Positions 7,540 through 15,849 are shown, counted from the stretch's first letter. The stretch: 64,000 nucleotides of DNA from JAFEBO01 sp044221315 (GCA_044221315.1 JBGAPK010000008.1:73653-137652); one strand, 5' to 3'. Notes: generated by a model from the letters alone, not told the origin. Numbers and translations are program-made.

Positions 7540-8898
7540 ATGCTGGGACTGTTCGTGGGAAACGTGTTGGGTGATTCAGTCTCCGGGATCTCCGGGTTGC
7601 TGGCAATGGCCGATCCGCCCGCGGCGGCTGCGCCCATTTCCGCCGCGTCCGTGATCGACTCGGGCAGCACCGCATGGATGCTCATGTCCTCCGCCATGGT
7701 GCTGCTCATGGTGCCGGGGCTGGCGCTTTTCTACGGCGGGATGGTCCGGCGGAAGAACGTGCTGACCACGATGCTGCACTCCTTCGTGGCGATGGCCGTG
7801 ATCGGACTGCACTGGGTGGTCGTCGGATACTGCCTTGCCTTCGGCAAGTCGATCGACTTCGGCATCCCGTTCCTTTCCGGCATCGTCGGATGGAACTGGG
7901 ATTACGTCGCCTTCAAGGGAATCAGCCAGACGGCGCTGTACGGCGACAAGCACGTGCCCGAACTGGTCTTCGCCATGTTCCAGGGCAAGTTCGCCATCAT
8001 CACGCCGGCCCTGATCGCCGGTGCCGTCGCGGAGAGGATCAGTTTCAGGGCGTACATCTTCTTCATCCTCCTCTGGTCCACCTTCGTCTACTGCCCGCTG
8101 GCGCACATGGTCTGGGCGGAGGACGGATGGCTCTACAAGCTCGGCGTCCTTGACTACGCCGGTGGGACGGTCGTGCACATCTCCTCTGGCGTTTCGGCAA
8201 TGGCGCTGGTCCTGCTCATCGGCAACCGACGTGATTACCCCGACGGGGCGATCATGCCCAACAGCCTCGTTCTCACGCTCACGGGGGCGGGGCTGCTCTG
8301 GTTCGGCTGGTTCGGTTTCAACGCCGGAAGCGCCGTGGCGGTCGAAAGCCCCGTTGCCGGCAGCAGCGCGGTGCTCGCGTTCACTACAACGCAGACGGCG
8401 GCTGCCGCGGCAGCCCTCGTCTGGATGCTTCTCGAATGGAACCACACCGGCAAGCCGACGAGCCTGGGCGTTGCCTCCGGCATCGTCGCGGGGCTGGTCG
8501 CGATCACGCCGGCCGCCGGGCACGTCACGCCGCTCTCGGCGATCGCTATCGGCGCGGGTGGGTCGATCGTCTGCTACTTCGCCGTGCAGCTCAAGGCCCG
8601 GCACAAGAAGGACGACTCGCTCGACGCCTTCGGCGTTCACGGAGTCGGCGGCACGTGGGGAGCCCTCGCCACCGGCATCTTCTGCTTTATCCCGGTCGCC
8701 GGGCTAGTGAACGGCGGCGGATTCAAGCAGCTCGGGCTGCAGAGCATCGGAGTTGGGTTTACTGTCGTCTTCGCGTTCGTCCTGACGCTCCTCATCGGCA
8801 CGATCGTGAACGCCCTCGTCGGCCTGCGCGTCACCGACGCCCAGGAACGCGACGGCCTCGACATCACCATCCACGGCGAGCGGGGGTACCACCTGTGA
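7540..8898 (+). CDS. amtB: Ammonium transporter (Amt/MEP/Rh family)
   Basis: 452 residues, normal for AmtB. An N-terminal segment that may act as a signal peptide precedes about 11 transmembrane helices. Signature blocks are GLALFYGGMVRRKN early, and the two pore histidine contexts HISSGVSA and HGVGGTWG. AmtB forms trimers in the inner membrane that conduct ammonium/ammonia. The ATG at 7540 has GGAGG 8 bases upstream; longer in-frame upstream codons do not look like protein. The last codons overlap the GTG start of the PII gene (GTGA), the usual amtB-glnK coupling in which PII plugs the transporter under nitrogen excess. Confidence 0.96.
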   Translation: MLGLFVGNVLGDSVSGISGLLAMADPPAAAAPISAASVIDSGSTAWMLMSSAMVLLMVPGLALFYGGMVRRKNVLTTMLHSFVAMAVIGLHWVVVGYCLAFGKSIDFGIPFLSGIVGWNWDYVAFKGISQTALYGDKHVPELVFAMFQGKFAIITPALIAGAVAERISFRAYIFFILLWSTFVYCPLAHMVWAEDGWLYKLGVLDYAGGTVVHISSGVSAMALVLLIGNRRDYPDGAIMPNSLVLTLTGAGLLWFGWFGFNAGSAVAVESPVAGSSAVLAFTTTQTAAAAAALVWMLLEWNHTGKPTSLGVASGIVAGLVAITPAAGHVTPLSAIAIGAGGSIVCYFAVQLKARHKKDDSLDAFGVHGVGGTWGALATGIFCFIPVAGLVNGGGFKQLGLQSIGVGFTVVFAFVLTLLIGTIVNALVGLRVTDAQERDGLDITIHGERGYHL

Positions 8899-9254
8899 AA
8901 CTCATCATCGCGATCATCAGGCCCGAGCGTCTCCAGGCCGTGCAGGATGCGCTCCAGAAGACCCTCGACGAGGGCGACAACTACCGGCTCACCGTCGCGT
9001 CGGTCGACGGGCACGGGCGCGCCACCGGCGAGATCGAGTACTTCCGGGGCCAGCAGGTCCGCACCCGCATGGCCCAGAAGGCCCAGATCACCATCGGCGT
9101 CAACGACGCGTACGTGGAGAAGGCGATCGACGCGATTCTGAAAGCGGCCCGGGGCTCCGAAGGAGGCGAGATCGGCGACGGCAAGATCTTCGTCCTGCCG
9201 CTGGAGCAGTGCGTGCGGATCCGCACCGGCGAGCGCGGCGGGAGCGCGATCTGA
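8895..9254 (+). CDS. glnK: PII-like nitrogen regulatory protein with atypical T-loop
   Basis: 119 residues, with the PII fold and C-terminal signatures (GDGKIFVLPLEQCVRIRTGERG). It starts at GTG 8895, overlapping the amtB stop, so it is translationally coupled and functionally linked to the transporter. Aligned by eye to E. coli GlnB/GlnK, the T-loop keeps the GxGR and RG landmarks and Lys58 (K62 here). The uridylylated Tyr51 is Val55, Tyr46 is Phe50, and Gln39, which contacts Mg-ATP/2-oxoglutarate, is Ala43. The B-loop is three residues longer than in E. coli. Covalent modification at the usual tyrosine is therefore not possible, and 2-oxoglutarate sensing may be altered. Family identity is certain; consequences are inferred. 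Confidence 0.93.
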   Translation: MKLIIAIIRPERLQAVQDALQKTLDEGDNYRLTVASVDGHGRATGEIEYFRGQQVRTRMAQKAQITIGVNDAYVEKAIDAILKAARGSEGGEIGDGKIFVLPLEQCVRIRTGERGGSAI

Positions 9255-9263
9255 CCGGGGCAT

Positions 9264-9893
9264 TTACCCGCCCGGATCCCCCGGATGGAACTGAATCACG
9301 ATGGGCCTGATCGCAACGGCCTTCCACACGCTCCCGCGCTTTTCCCAATCAACCGCCCACCACGAGACATGCGGGAAATTCCAGGCCTCGGGCGTCACCC
9401 GGACCCGGATCTGCGTGTGCATCCGCGTATCCGATTCCCGGACGGCCTGGAATTCCTGGAGCGCCCACTCCGTGACGCGATACGTCTGTCCGAGATCAGC
9501 CTCAACGGCGCACAATACGCCCTGCTTATCCAGGCCCGCCGGCGCGCGGAAATACTGAAGGCGGACGCGGTCGTCCAGCAGCCCGGCCAATTCCGAGGTC
9601 CGCGCCTTTGCCGTCGCCCCCACCAACTGGCGTGTCCGGGTCATCACTTCTTCCCGATCCGTCACGACGATGCGAGCGAGCAGCCACAATCCGCCGGCCA
9701 ACGCGATTCCGGCCAGCAGGGCGCTTGCCGCCCGCCCTCCGCTCCCATGCCGCTGCAGCCACCACGACGCGGCCAACCCCGCGAAGAGAACCAGCACCAT
9801 CAGCAGCCACGGCTGCTCGAAAAGCAGTACGCCGGGGCCGATCGGCTCGTTCAGAGGAGCCGGCGGATCGGGGATCTGAAGGGCGTTGTTCAT
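9264..9893 (-). CDS. Hypothetical membrane protein, 209 aa
   Basis: Two hydrophobic segments near the N-terminus (LLFEQPWLLMVLVLFAGLAA and ALLAGIALAGGLWLLARIVV) predict a helical hairpin membrane anchor. It is followed by a soluble domain of about 135 residues (AGLLDDRVRLQYFRAPAG..., ending AIRPIVIQFHPG) that is likely cytoplasmic. The soluble part resembles small alpha/beta SnoaL-like domains only loosely, so no family is assigned. The ATG at 9893 is chosen because the longer frame adds a low-complexity Arg/Pro-rich stretch. It converges with glnK (9 bases between stops) and is divergent from the cyclodeaminase-like gene. Confidence 0.72.
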   Translation of the reverse strand: MNNALQIPDPPAPLNEPIGPGVLLFEQPWLLMVLVLFAGLAASWWLQRHGSGGRAASALLAGIALAGGLWLLARIVVTDREEVMTRTRQLVGATAKARTSELAGLLDDRVRLQYFRAPAGLDKQGVLCAVEADLGQTYRVTEWALQEFQAVRESDTRMHTQIRVRVTPEAWNFPHVSWWAVDWEKRGSVWKAVAIRPIVIQFHPGDPGG

Positions 9894-9964
9894 GCGTGCT
9901 TGCCGGGCTTTCCTTGGGTCCGCCGGTCCGGCCAGTTGCCGGGTGAAGGGGCGTACGCTCCGGC

Positions 9965-10570
9965 ATGTCATCCTTTGCCGACATGCGCTTCGCGGACTTC
10001 CTTGGTGCGGTTGCCGCCAAATCGCCATCGCCCGGAGGCGGCGCGGTCGCTTCGGCCTGCGGCACGCTCGCCGCGGCACTTGCCCAGATGGTCGTGAACT
10101 ACTCGATCGGAAAGAAAAACCTCGCGGAACAGCAGGAAGAACTGACCCACGCCGCAACCAAGCTCGAACGCGCCCGGGCCGTTCTCCTCGAACTGGCGCA
10201 GGAAGACGCCGAGGCCTACGCGCTCCTCAACGAACTCCAGAAACTCCCCGACACCGACGCGCGAAAGAAGGAACTTCCGGGCGCGACCCGCCTCGCTCTG
10301 CAGGTCCCCCAGAGCGTCGCCGCCGCCGCGATCGACCTGCTCCGGCTCTTCGAGCAACTCGCCCCGATCACCAACAAGCACCTGCGGAGCGACCTGGCCA
10401 TCGCCGCCGTTCTCGCCGAGGCGACCGTCCGATGCGCCAACTGGAACGTCCTGATCAACGCCGCGGCGTTCCCGCCTCCGGAACGGGCCGGCGTGGAGGA
10501 AGAGTGCCGGCGCACACGCGTTGAAGCGACCGAACGCGCCGCCCGCGTCGAACGTGCCTGCGCCGTCTAG
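9965..10570 (+). CDS. Cyclodeaminase/cyclohydrolase family protein (FTCD C-domain-like)
   Basis: 201 residues, all-helical. The N-terminal block FLGAVAAKSPSPGGGAVAS is the signature of the formimidoyltetrahydrofolate cyclodeaminase family (PF04961), whose Gly-rich segment lies in the folate-binding pocket. The family also includes methenyl-THF cyclohydrolases such as serine-cycle FchA, so the substrate is a one-carbon tetrahydrofolate derivative but the exact reaction is open. Length equals a stand-alone domain. The C-terminal Arg/Glu-rich helix is typical. The gene is followed by a hairpin terminator shared with the convergent basic-protein gene. Confidence 0.86.
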   Translation: MSSFADMRFADFLGAVAAKSPSPGGGAVASACGTLAAALAQMVVNYSIGKKNLAEQQEELTHAATKLERARAVLLELAQEDAEAYALLNELQKLPDTDARKKELPGATRLALQVPQSVAAAAIDLLRLFEQLAPITNKHLRSDLAIAAVLAEATVRCANWNVLINAAAFPPPERAGVEEECRRTRVEATERAARVERACAV

Positions 10571-10577
10571 AAACAAC

Positions 10578-10599
10578 AACCCCCGCAGGAGCGGGGGTT
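10578..10599. terminator. Bidirectional hairpin terminator
   Basis: Perfect 9-bp inverted repeat AACCCCCGC, loop AGGA, GCGGGGGTT between two convergent genes. Read on the minus strand it is followed by GTTGTTTC, a partial T-rich tail; the plus-strand tail is weaker (GAGGTTTGTCT). Confidence 0.8.
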
Positions 10600-10630
10600 G
10601 AGGTTTGTCTGAACCTGTCTGCTTCGAGAC

Positions 10631-10948
10631 TCAGGCTGCGCGCCGGTAGCTGCGGCGGGCCGACGAGAACTTGTACGAAAAATTCTTGCGGCTAGACGGG
10701 CGGTTGCTCCAGCGCTTGCTGGTGCGACGGGCCGACTTCTTGGCGCTGCTCTTGCGGCTGCTGCGCTTCGAGTTCTTGGCGAACTTGCTGAACGAATAGT
10801 TGAACCAGCTCGACGTGCGACGGGCCTTGCGGGTCGTCGTGCGACGGGCGGTCGTGCGCTTGGCGGTGCGGCGGACGATGCGCTTGGTCGTGCGGCGGGC
10901 CGTTCGTTTGGTCGTGCGACGGGTACGGGAATTCTTGCGAGTCGCCAT
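10631..10948 (-). CDS. Small extremely basic histone H1-like protein
   Basis: 105 residues: 27 Arg and 14 Lys, with no Asp, Glu, Gly, Leu, Cys, Gln or His. The N-terminal 45 residues are a Thr/Arg repeat (variants of RRTTKR and RRTAKR). The central part has SSWFNYSFSKFAKNS with aromatic residues, and the C-terminus returns to Ser/Arg/Lys (KRSSRKSSAKKSARRTSK). This resembles bacterial H1-like nucleoid proteins and the basic tails of Hc1/Hc2-type histones, so DNA or RNA compaction is the most plausible role. The ATG at 10948 is chosen because the upstream extension is unlike it. The terminator immediately downstream and a clear start support a real gene. Confidence 0.72.
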   Translation of the reverse strand: MATRKNSRTRRTTKRTARRTTKRIVRRTAKRTTARRTTTRKARRTSSWFNYSFSKFAKNSKRSSRKSSAKKSARRTSKRWSNRPSSRKNFSYKFSSARRSYRRAA

Positions 10949-11198
10949 GTCTTCGGTCTCCGTGATGCTCCACAAGCGGAGCGGGAGGCCGGGGGGCGCC
11001 TCCGAATGTCGCGAGGGGCCGGCCCTGCGCCGGCGTCCTGATAATCGCGAACAAATTGGGCGATCGGCCTGAAGAAACCGGCACTTTCGCCTTTGGACAA
11101 ATTTGTGCGAAAAATCCCGGCCGCACGCATCCCCCACGCCCCCATCCGACCGACTCCATACCCACGCCCCTTCGGGCGGCTCACCTACTTTCAACGCC

Positions 11199-12590
11199 GT
11201 GACCGCAAACCCAACATCCCCCGCCTGGTCGCCCGAAACCTGGCGTTCGGCGCCCAACCCCCACGCCGTCCGCTACGACGACGCCGGCGCGCTGGCCGCC
11301 GCCGAGACGCAGCTCCGCGACCTGCCCCCGCTGGTGACGAGCTGGGAGATCGAGCGCCTGCGGTCATTCCTCGCAGAGGCGCAGGAGGGCAAGCGCTTCG
11401 TGCTTCAGGGTGGCGACTGCGCCGAGACCCTGGCCGACTGCAGGGCCAGCACGATCACCAACAAGCTCAAGATACTCCTCCAAATGTCGCTGGTGCTGGC
11501 GCACGGGCTCAAGAAGCCGGTGGTACGCGTCGGCCGTTTCGCAGGGCAGTACGCCAAGCCCCGCAGCAGCCCGACCGAGACGCGCGAGATCGGCGGCAAG
11601 CCCGTCACGCTGCCGAGCTACTTCGGTGATCTTTTCAATCACGCCGAATTCACGCCCGAGGCCCGAAAGCCCGACCCTCATCTGATGGTCCGCAGTTACA
11701 AGCACGCGGCACTCACGCTCAACTTCATCCGCGCCCTGGTTGATGGCGGCTTCGCCGACCTGCACCATCCGGAATATTGGGACCTTTCGTTCTTCCACCA
11801 CGCCAGCCTTTCCGAGCAGGTCCGCGCCGAATACCGGCGCATGACCGACAACCTCGCCGACGGCCTGCGCTTCATGGAAGCCCTCGGCGAAAAAGCCGTG
11901 GATGACCTCACCCGCGTCGAGTTCTTTACCAGCCACGAAGGGCTCTGCCTTGAGTACGAGAGCGCCCAGACCCGCACCGTACCCCGGCGCGAAGGGCACT
12001 ACAACCTCGCCACGCATTTCCCCTGGATCGGCGAGCGGACACGATCGCTCACCGGCGCACATGTCGAACTGTTCCGCGGCATCCGCAACCCCGTGGGCGT
12101 CAAGATCGGCCCCAAGGCCGCGCCATCCGATGTTGTCGCTCTGTGCGAAAAACTGAACCCTTCGGACGAGCCCGGACGGCTCGCCCTCATCTGCCGCATG
12201 GGCGCGCCAAACGTGACCAAAGCCCTGCCCCCGATCATCGAGGCCGTTCAGAAGGCCCGCCGACGCATCCTCTGGATGTGCGATCCCATGCACGGAAACC
12301 CGGTCACAACCTCCAGTGGCATAAAAACCCGCTCGTTCGACGCTATCTGCTCCGAACTCGATCAGACTTGCGCCGTCCACGCCAACCTCGGCACCATCCT
12401 CGGCGGCGTGCACTTTGAACTGACCGGCGAGGACGTCACCGAGTGCATCGGGGGCGGCTCGGGCGTCACCGAGGCCGACCTGACGAACAACTACGCCAGC
12501 CCGTGCGACCCCCGCCTGAACTACCAGCAGGCCCTGGAAATGGCCTTCCTCCTCTCCCGGCGGCTCGAAAAGCGCCCGCAGAGGAAGTAG
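11199..12590 (+). CDS. aroG: Class II 3-deoxy-7-phosphoheptulonate (DAHP) synthase
   Basis: 463 residues, the length of plant-type (class II) DAHP synthases, which condense phosphoenolpyruvate and erythrose 4-phosphate as the first step of the shikimate pathway. Diagnostic blocks are FVLQGGDCAETLADC, RVGRFAGQYAKPRSS, THFPWIGERTR, LWMCDPMHGNP and GGVHFELTGEDVTECIGG, which include metal and substrate ligands (Cys, His, Glu, Asp). A GTG at 11199 gives the family N-terminus (ANPTSPAWSPETWR); the upstream in-frame part is Pro/His-rich and not protein-like. It supplies chorismate for aroC and mqnA products elsewhere in the window. The symbol is used for function, since naming of class II enzymes varies. 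Confidence 0.94.
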   Translation: MTANPTSPAWSPETWRSAPNPHAVRYDDAGALAAAETQLRDLPPLVTSWEIERLRSFLAEAQEGKRFVLQGGDCAETLADCRASTITNKLKILLQMSLVLAHGLKKPVVRVGRFAGQYAKPRSSPTETREIGGKPVTLPSYFGDLFNHAEFTPEARKPDPHLMVRSYKHAALTLNFIRALVDGGFADLHHPEYWDLSFFHHASLSEQVRAEYRRMTDNLADGLRFMEALGEKAVDDLTRVEFFTSHEGLCLEYESAQTRTVPRREGHYNLATHFPWIGERTRSLTGAHVELFRGIRNPVGVKIGPKAAPSDVVALCEKLNPSDEPGRLALICRMGAPNVTKALPPIIEAVQKARRRILWMCDPMHGNPVTTSSGIKTRSFDAICSELDQTCAVHANLGTILGGVHFELTGEDVTECIGGGSGVTEADLTNNYASPCDPRLNYQQALEMAFLLSRRLEKRPQRK

Positions 12591-12643
12591 CCGGACTCAA
12601 AAGTCCGCCAAAGTCGCCCCCCGCGTCGTCCGATACGCAAGGC

Positions 12644-12967
12644 ATGCACGGCGCGGACCAACTCGACCCTCCCGGCCCTTTCCGTTTTGAACGAAGGCGT
12701 TCCGAGCGGTACGAGGCGACGGGCTCCGCCGTCGCGGTCTTTGGGCGCCCGGGGCGGCCACCGCTTCTGACCAGCGTCCGCATCACCGACAGCAGTTCGT
12801 CGGGCCTTGGCATCTACAGCGATGCCGAGATCAGGCCGGGCACGACTTTCGCGCTCTACCCCGATGACGCGCTCAGCCCGCGCCGATTCGGCCGGGTCAT
12901 CCGGTGCGAGAAACGTGGCAAGAGCTACCGCCTCGGTCTTCAGTTCCAGCAGGCCGTCGCGGCCTGA
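12644..12967 (+). CDS. Single-domain PilZ protein, c-di-GMP binding
   Basis: 107 residues forming one PilZ domain. Both c-di-GMP-binding motifs are present: RxxxR (Arg18 to Arg22 in RRRSER) and DxSxxG (Asp49, Ser51, Gly54 in ITDSSSSGLG). The remainder is a six-strand barrel pattern (FALYPDDALSPRRFGRVIRCE, then SYRLGLQFQ). The ATG at 12644 is the first start that leaves a protein-like N-terminus. It is probably a diffusible c-di-GMP effector; the target is unknown. It is transcribed toward the convergent glycosyltransferase gene (13 bases apart) and follows DAHP synthase by 53 bases, possibly in one transcript. Confidence 0.88.
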   Translation: MHGADQLDPPGPFRFERRRSERYEATGSAVAVFGRPGRPPLLTSVRITDSSSSGLGIYSDAEIRPGTTFALYPDDALSPRRFGRVIRCEKRGKSYRLGLQFQQAVAA

Positions 12968-12980
12968 TCCGATTTCTTCC

Positions 12981-13793
12981 TCACGCCCGTGTCCGGGTCG
13001 CATCCGGAATGTCGGCGTGTTCTTCGCGCTCGCGCATCGTGAGTTCGGCGAGCACGATGTGTTTCATGAGCGTGCCGGCCGCGGTCGAGGCCGCCGCGAG
13101 AATTCCACGCCAGCCGTCCCGCCACGCGCTTTTGATGACGACCTGCTTGAGGAACGCCAGCGGCGCGGTCGTGCACACCTGCACCGCACCGCTCCGCTCG
13201 CCGCGATCAAAGAGCGCCACGCCCGCGACCCGCGCGTAGGTCGCCTGCCGTTCCAGGTGCTGTGCGAAACTCACGAACGAATCGTGCCGCAGCGTGCCCG
13301 GAAGATCACGCTGCTGAGCGCCGCTGATGAGTTCCAGCTTGGCGTGCGGCTCGAGGCCGCCCCAGACCGCACTGCCGCGACGGACCAGCCGGAGGCGCCA
13401 TTCCGGCTGCCAGCAATGCTCCAGGTAACGCCCCGCAAAGAACAGCTTGCGGTTGACGCGGTAGCCGCCGATCGCCGGATCGTCCCGCCCGACAGCATCG
13501 ACGATCGAGCGCACAAGGTCGGCTTCCGGCGGCTCGTCGCTGTCCAGGCAGAGAATCCACGGGCGTTCGCAGAGTTCCATCCCCTGCTGTTTGGTCCGGG
13601 CGAAGCCTTGCCACGGAGCCTTCACCACCCGCGCACCGAACGACTCGAGCAATTCCACCGTGCCGTCCGTCGAGCCCGTGTCCACCACGACCAGTTCGCC
13701 GCCGTCGGCAACGATCGGGCGCACCGCCTCCAGCACGCGCGGCAGCGTGGCTTTGCTGTTCTTGCAGACTATGGAAACCGAGATTGGGGGCAT
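12981..13793 (-). CDS. Family 2 glycosyltransferase, WaaE/KdtX-like
   Basis: 270 residues with a GT-A fold. Landmarks are ISVSIVCKNS at the N-terminus, VVDTGSTDGT (nucleotide binding) at about residue 37, and LDSDEPPEADL containing the DxD-type metal site. A C-terminal region with EHCWQPEWRLRLVRRG and WGGLEPHAKLEL is typical of WaaE/KdtX-like core glycosyltransferases. These add a hexose to lipopolysaccharide core or Kdo. The ATG at 13793 begins MPPISVSIV; the longer frame adds Arg-rich noise. The divergent neighbour is a WaaP-like kinase 74 bases away, supporting a role in LPS core assembly. The sugar donor is not predictable from sequence alone. Confidence 0.88.
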   Translation of the reverse strand: MPPISVSIVCKNSKATLPRVLEAVRPIVADGGELVVVDTGSTDGTVELLESFGARVVKAPWQGFARTKQQGMELCERPWILCLDSDEPPEADLVRSIVDAVGRDDPAIGGYRVNRKLFFAGRYLEHCWQPEWRLRLVRRGSAVWGGLEPHAKLELISGAQQRDLPGTLRHDSFVSFAQHLERQATYARVAGVALFDRGERSGAVQVCTTAPLAFLKQVVIKSAWRDGWRGILAAASTAAGTLMKHIVLAELTMREREEHADIPDATRTRA

Positions 13794-13867
13794 GGCTATT
13801 CGTTGGCTGGCCGGCTCGAACACACCCCCGGGGGGCATGAGTCTACGAGGGCAGCTAGGCTGAGCGT

Positions 13868-14800
13868 GTGGGACTCGCCCCGTACATCCGCCCCGGTGTC
13901 CGAATCGAGAAAATCGCCCCCGCCTGGCGTGAACGCCAAGCCGCCGTCGCTGCACTCGCCACCCGATTCGGTGCCGACGGGACGCGCCCGGGCGATGCGG
14001 AACTGCTCAAGGTGCAGGGCTCGTCGTTCGTCGTCCGAACCGCGCTGGAGGGCACGCCTGTCATCGTGAAATGGCGCGAACTTGCCACGCTGCGGGACCG
14101 GGCTTCGAGTCTGCTCCGGACCTCCAGGGGCTTTCGGCAATGGCGGGGTTCCAAGGCCCTCGCCCGCGCCGGGATCCCCACCGCACGCCCCGTCGCGCTG
14201 CTCACGCAGTACGGATTGTCCCGTGCGGAGCTTGATGCCGGGCGCAAGCCGCACTCCTACGCCAACCCGCGTGAGTGGCTCATCCTCGAAGCGGCGCCGG
14301 GAAAGACGGCGCTCGATCATCTTGCCTCGCACGACCTCTCCGTCCGCGATCAACACTCCCTCGCCCGCGCCGTCGGCGTCCAAGTCAGCGCCATGCTCCG
14401 CGCCGGCCTCTGCAACCGCGATCACAAGCTCTCCAACATCATCGTCTCGTTCGAGGAAGGTGTACCCCTGGTCACACTCATCGACACCGTCGCCATCCGA
14501 CGCCGCGGCAACCCCGGCGAGATTGTCCGCATGCTCGCGACGCTTCTCATCGAATCCATCGGCGTGCACTGCCCGCCGCGCGCGCCGCTCGCCTATCGCG
14601 CTCTCCGAGACGCCTGCGCCGCATGGCTCGAAGGCACGCTGGCCCGCCCGCTCGGGGCCCACAAGGGCGACCGCAAGGCCTTACGCGCCCTGGTCCGCTC
14701 CACGGCCCGGCGCATCGACCAGTACGTGACCCACCACGGCGATCCAACGCCCAGGGTCAATCCGCTGACCAAGCATGAATGGCCCGGCGAGGGCTCGTAA
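13868..14800 (+). CDS. WaaP/Kdo-kinase-like lipopolysaccharide kinase family protein
   Basis: 310 residues with a protein-kinase-like fold of the LPS kinase family. Features are a lysine-containing strand (TPVIVKWRELA), the FRQWRGSKALARAGIPTARP segment characteristic of WaaP/KdkA-type enzymes, a catalytic-loop equivalent (CNRDHKLSNIIVS) and a following metal-binding Asp (LIDTVAI). Such enzymes phosphorylate heptose or Kdo of the LPS core using ATP. It starts at GTG 13868. The divergent glycosyltransferase and the LptF/LptG genes at 59-64 kb indicate an LPS-type outer membrane. The precise acceptor is unknown and could be a protein or another glycan. Confidence 0.82.
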   Translation: MGLAPYIRPGVRIEKIAPAWRERQAAVAALATRFGADGTRPGDAELLKVQGSSFVVRTALEGTPVIVKWRELATLRDRASSLLRTSRGFRQWRGSKALARAGIPTARPVALLTQYGLSRAELDAGRKPHSYANPREWLILEAAPGKTALDHLASHDLSVRDQHSLARAVGVQVSAMLRAGLCNRDHKLSNIIVSFEEGVPLVTLIDTVAIRRRGNPGEIVRMLATLLIESIGVHCPPRAPLAYRALRDACAAWLEGTLARPLGAHKGDRKALRALVRSTARRIDQYVTHHGDPTPRVNPLTKHEWPGEGS

Positions 14801-14863
14801 GAGTTACAACCGACAGGCGGCAAGTGGATAGCGCAATCCGCCTCTATCGCGTACTCTGGTTCC

Positions 14864-15844
14864 ATGGCCACCAAGGAGAAAGCGGTTTCCAGCAGGCCCC
14901 GCGAGCGCAAGCGAGTCGCGAAGGCGCACGCCGCATCATTCGATAAGTCCTACACCGCAAAGTCCGGCGCCGAGCCCCTGCTCACCATCGCCAAGCCCGA
15001 GGCCCGCATCTACATCGGCGACTGCCGCGAGATCATCCCCAAGATTCCCGAGTGCGCCAAGCAGCAGGTCGATCTGATCTTCGCCGATCCGCCCTTCAAC
15101 TGGAGCGTCCCCTACGACCATTGGCACGACGGCATGCCCCGCAACGACTACCTCGACTTCACCTACGCCTGGCTCAAGGCCTGCGCCGATTCGCTCGCCC
15201 CGCACGGCGCGCTCTGGGTCAACATCCCCGACGACACGGCCGCCGAGATCGTCGTCTATCTCAAGAAGATCGGCCTGCACATGGTGAACTGGTGCGTCTG
15301 GCACTACCGCTTTGGCCAGAACAACAAGGCCCGCTTCATCAACAGCAAGGTGCACGCGCTCTACTTCGCAAAGCACGACGACGTGAATGTTCGAACGTGG
15401 AACCCCCAGCGCGTCGTTGAAATGTCCGACCGCGCCAGCATCTACGGCGACAAGCGCACCCTGACGAAGAAGGACGGCATGCCCGCCGGCATGCGAGTCC
15501 CCATGGACGTCTGGTACGGCCCCAACTGGGGACGCATCCAGGGCAACAACAAGGAACGCCGCCCGCGCCACCACAACCAGTTGCCCGAGGTCTACCTCGA
15601 ACGCGTCATCGAGGCCTGTAGCAACGAGGGCGACCTCGTCATGGACCCATTCCTGGGCAGCGGCACAACCGGCGTCGTCGCGCACGCCCTCAAGCGTCGC
15701 TTTATCGGCTGCGAGTTCAGCAACGAGAACGCTCAGAGCGCCTTCGCACGCATGAAGGAAGGGCCGATCAACGTCGGAAAATCGCGCGGCATGAGCAGCG
15801 CGATCGGACCCAAACGCAATAGATTGAAGGGCTTTGAGGCTTGA
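14864..15844 (+). CDS. Orphan beta-class DNA methyltransferase (N6-adenine/N4-cytosine)
   Basis: 326 residues. The order of motifs is catalytic DPPF first (FADPPFNWS, about residue 75) and SAM-binding DPFLGSGTTG late (about residue 265), which defines a beta-group N6-A or N4-C methyltransferase. The central region between them carries the target-recognition part (VNWCVWHYRFGQNN, then DVWYGPNWGR and RRPRHHNQLP). A basic N-terminal tail (RPRERKRVAKAH) may contact DNA. No restriction endonuclease, specificity subunit or other defence gene lies nearby, so it appears solitary and may be regulatory in the manner of CcrM or Dam. Sequence specificity cannot be read from the protein. Confidence 0.9.
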   Translation: MATKEKAVSSRPRERKRVAKAHAASFDKSYTAKSGAEPLLTIAKPEARIYIGDCREIIPKIPECAKQQVDLIFADPPFNWSVPYDHWHDGMPRNDYLDFTYAWLKACADSLAPHGALWVNIPDDTAAEIVVYLKKIGLHMVNWCVWHYRFGQNNKARFINSKVHALYFAKHDDVNVRTWNPQRVVEMSDRASIYGDKRTLTKKDGMPAGMRVPMDVWYGPNWGRIQGNNKERRPRHHNQLPEVYLERVIEACSNEGDLVMDPFLGSGTTGVVAHALKRRFIGCEFSNENAQSAFARMKEGPINVGKSRGMSSAIGPKRNRLKGFEA

Positions 15845-15849
15845 GCCGG

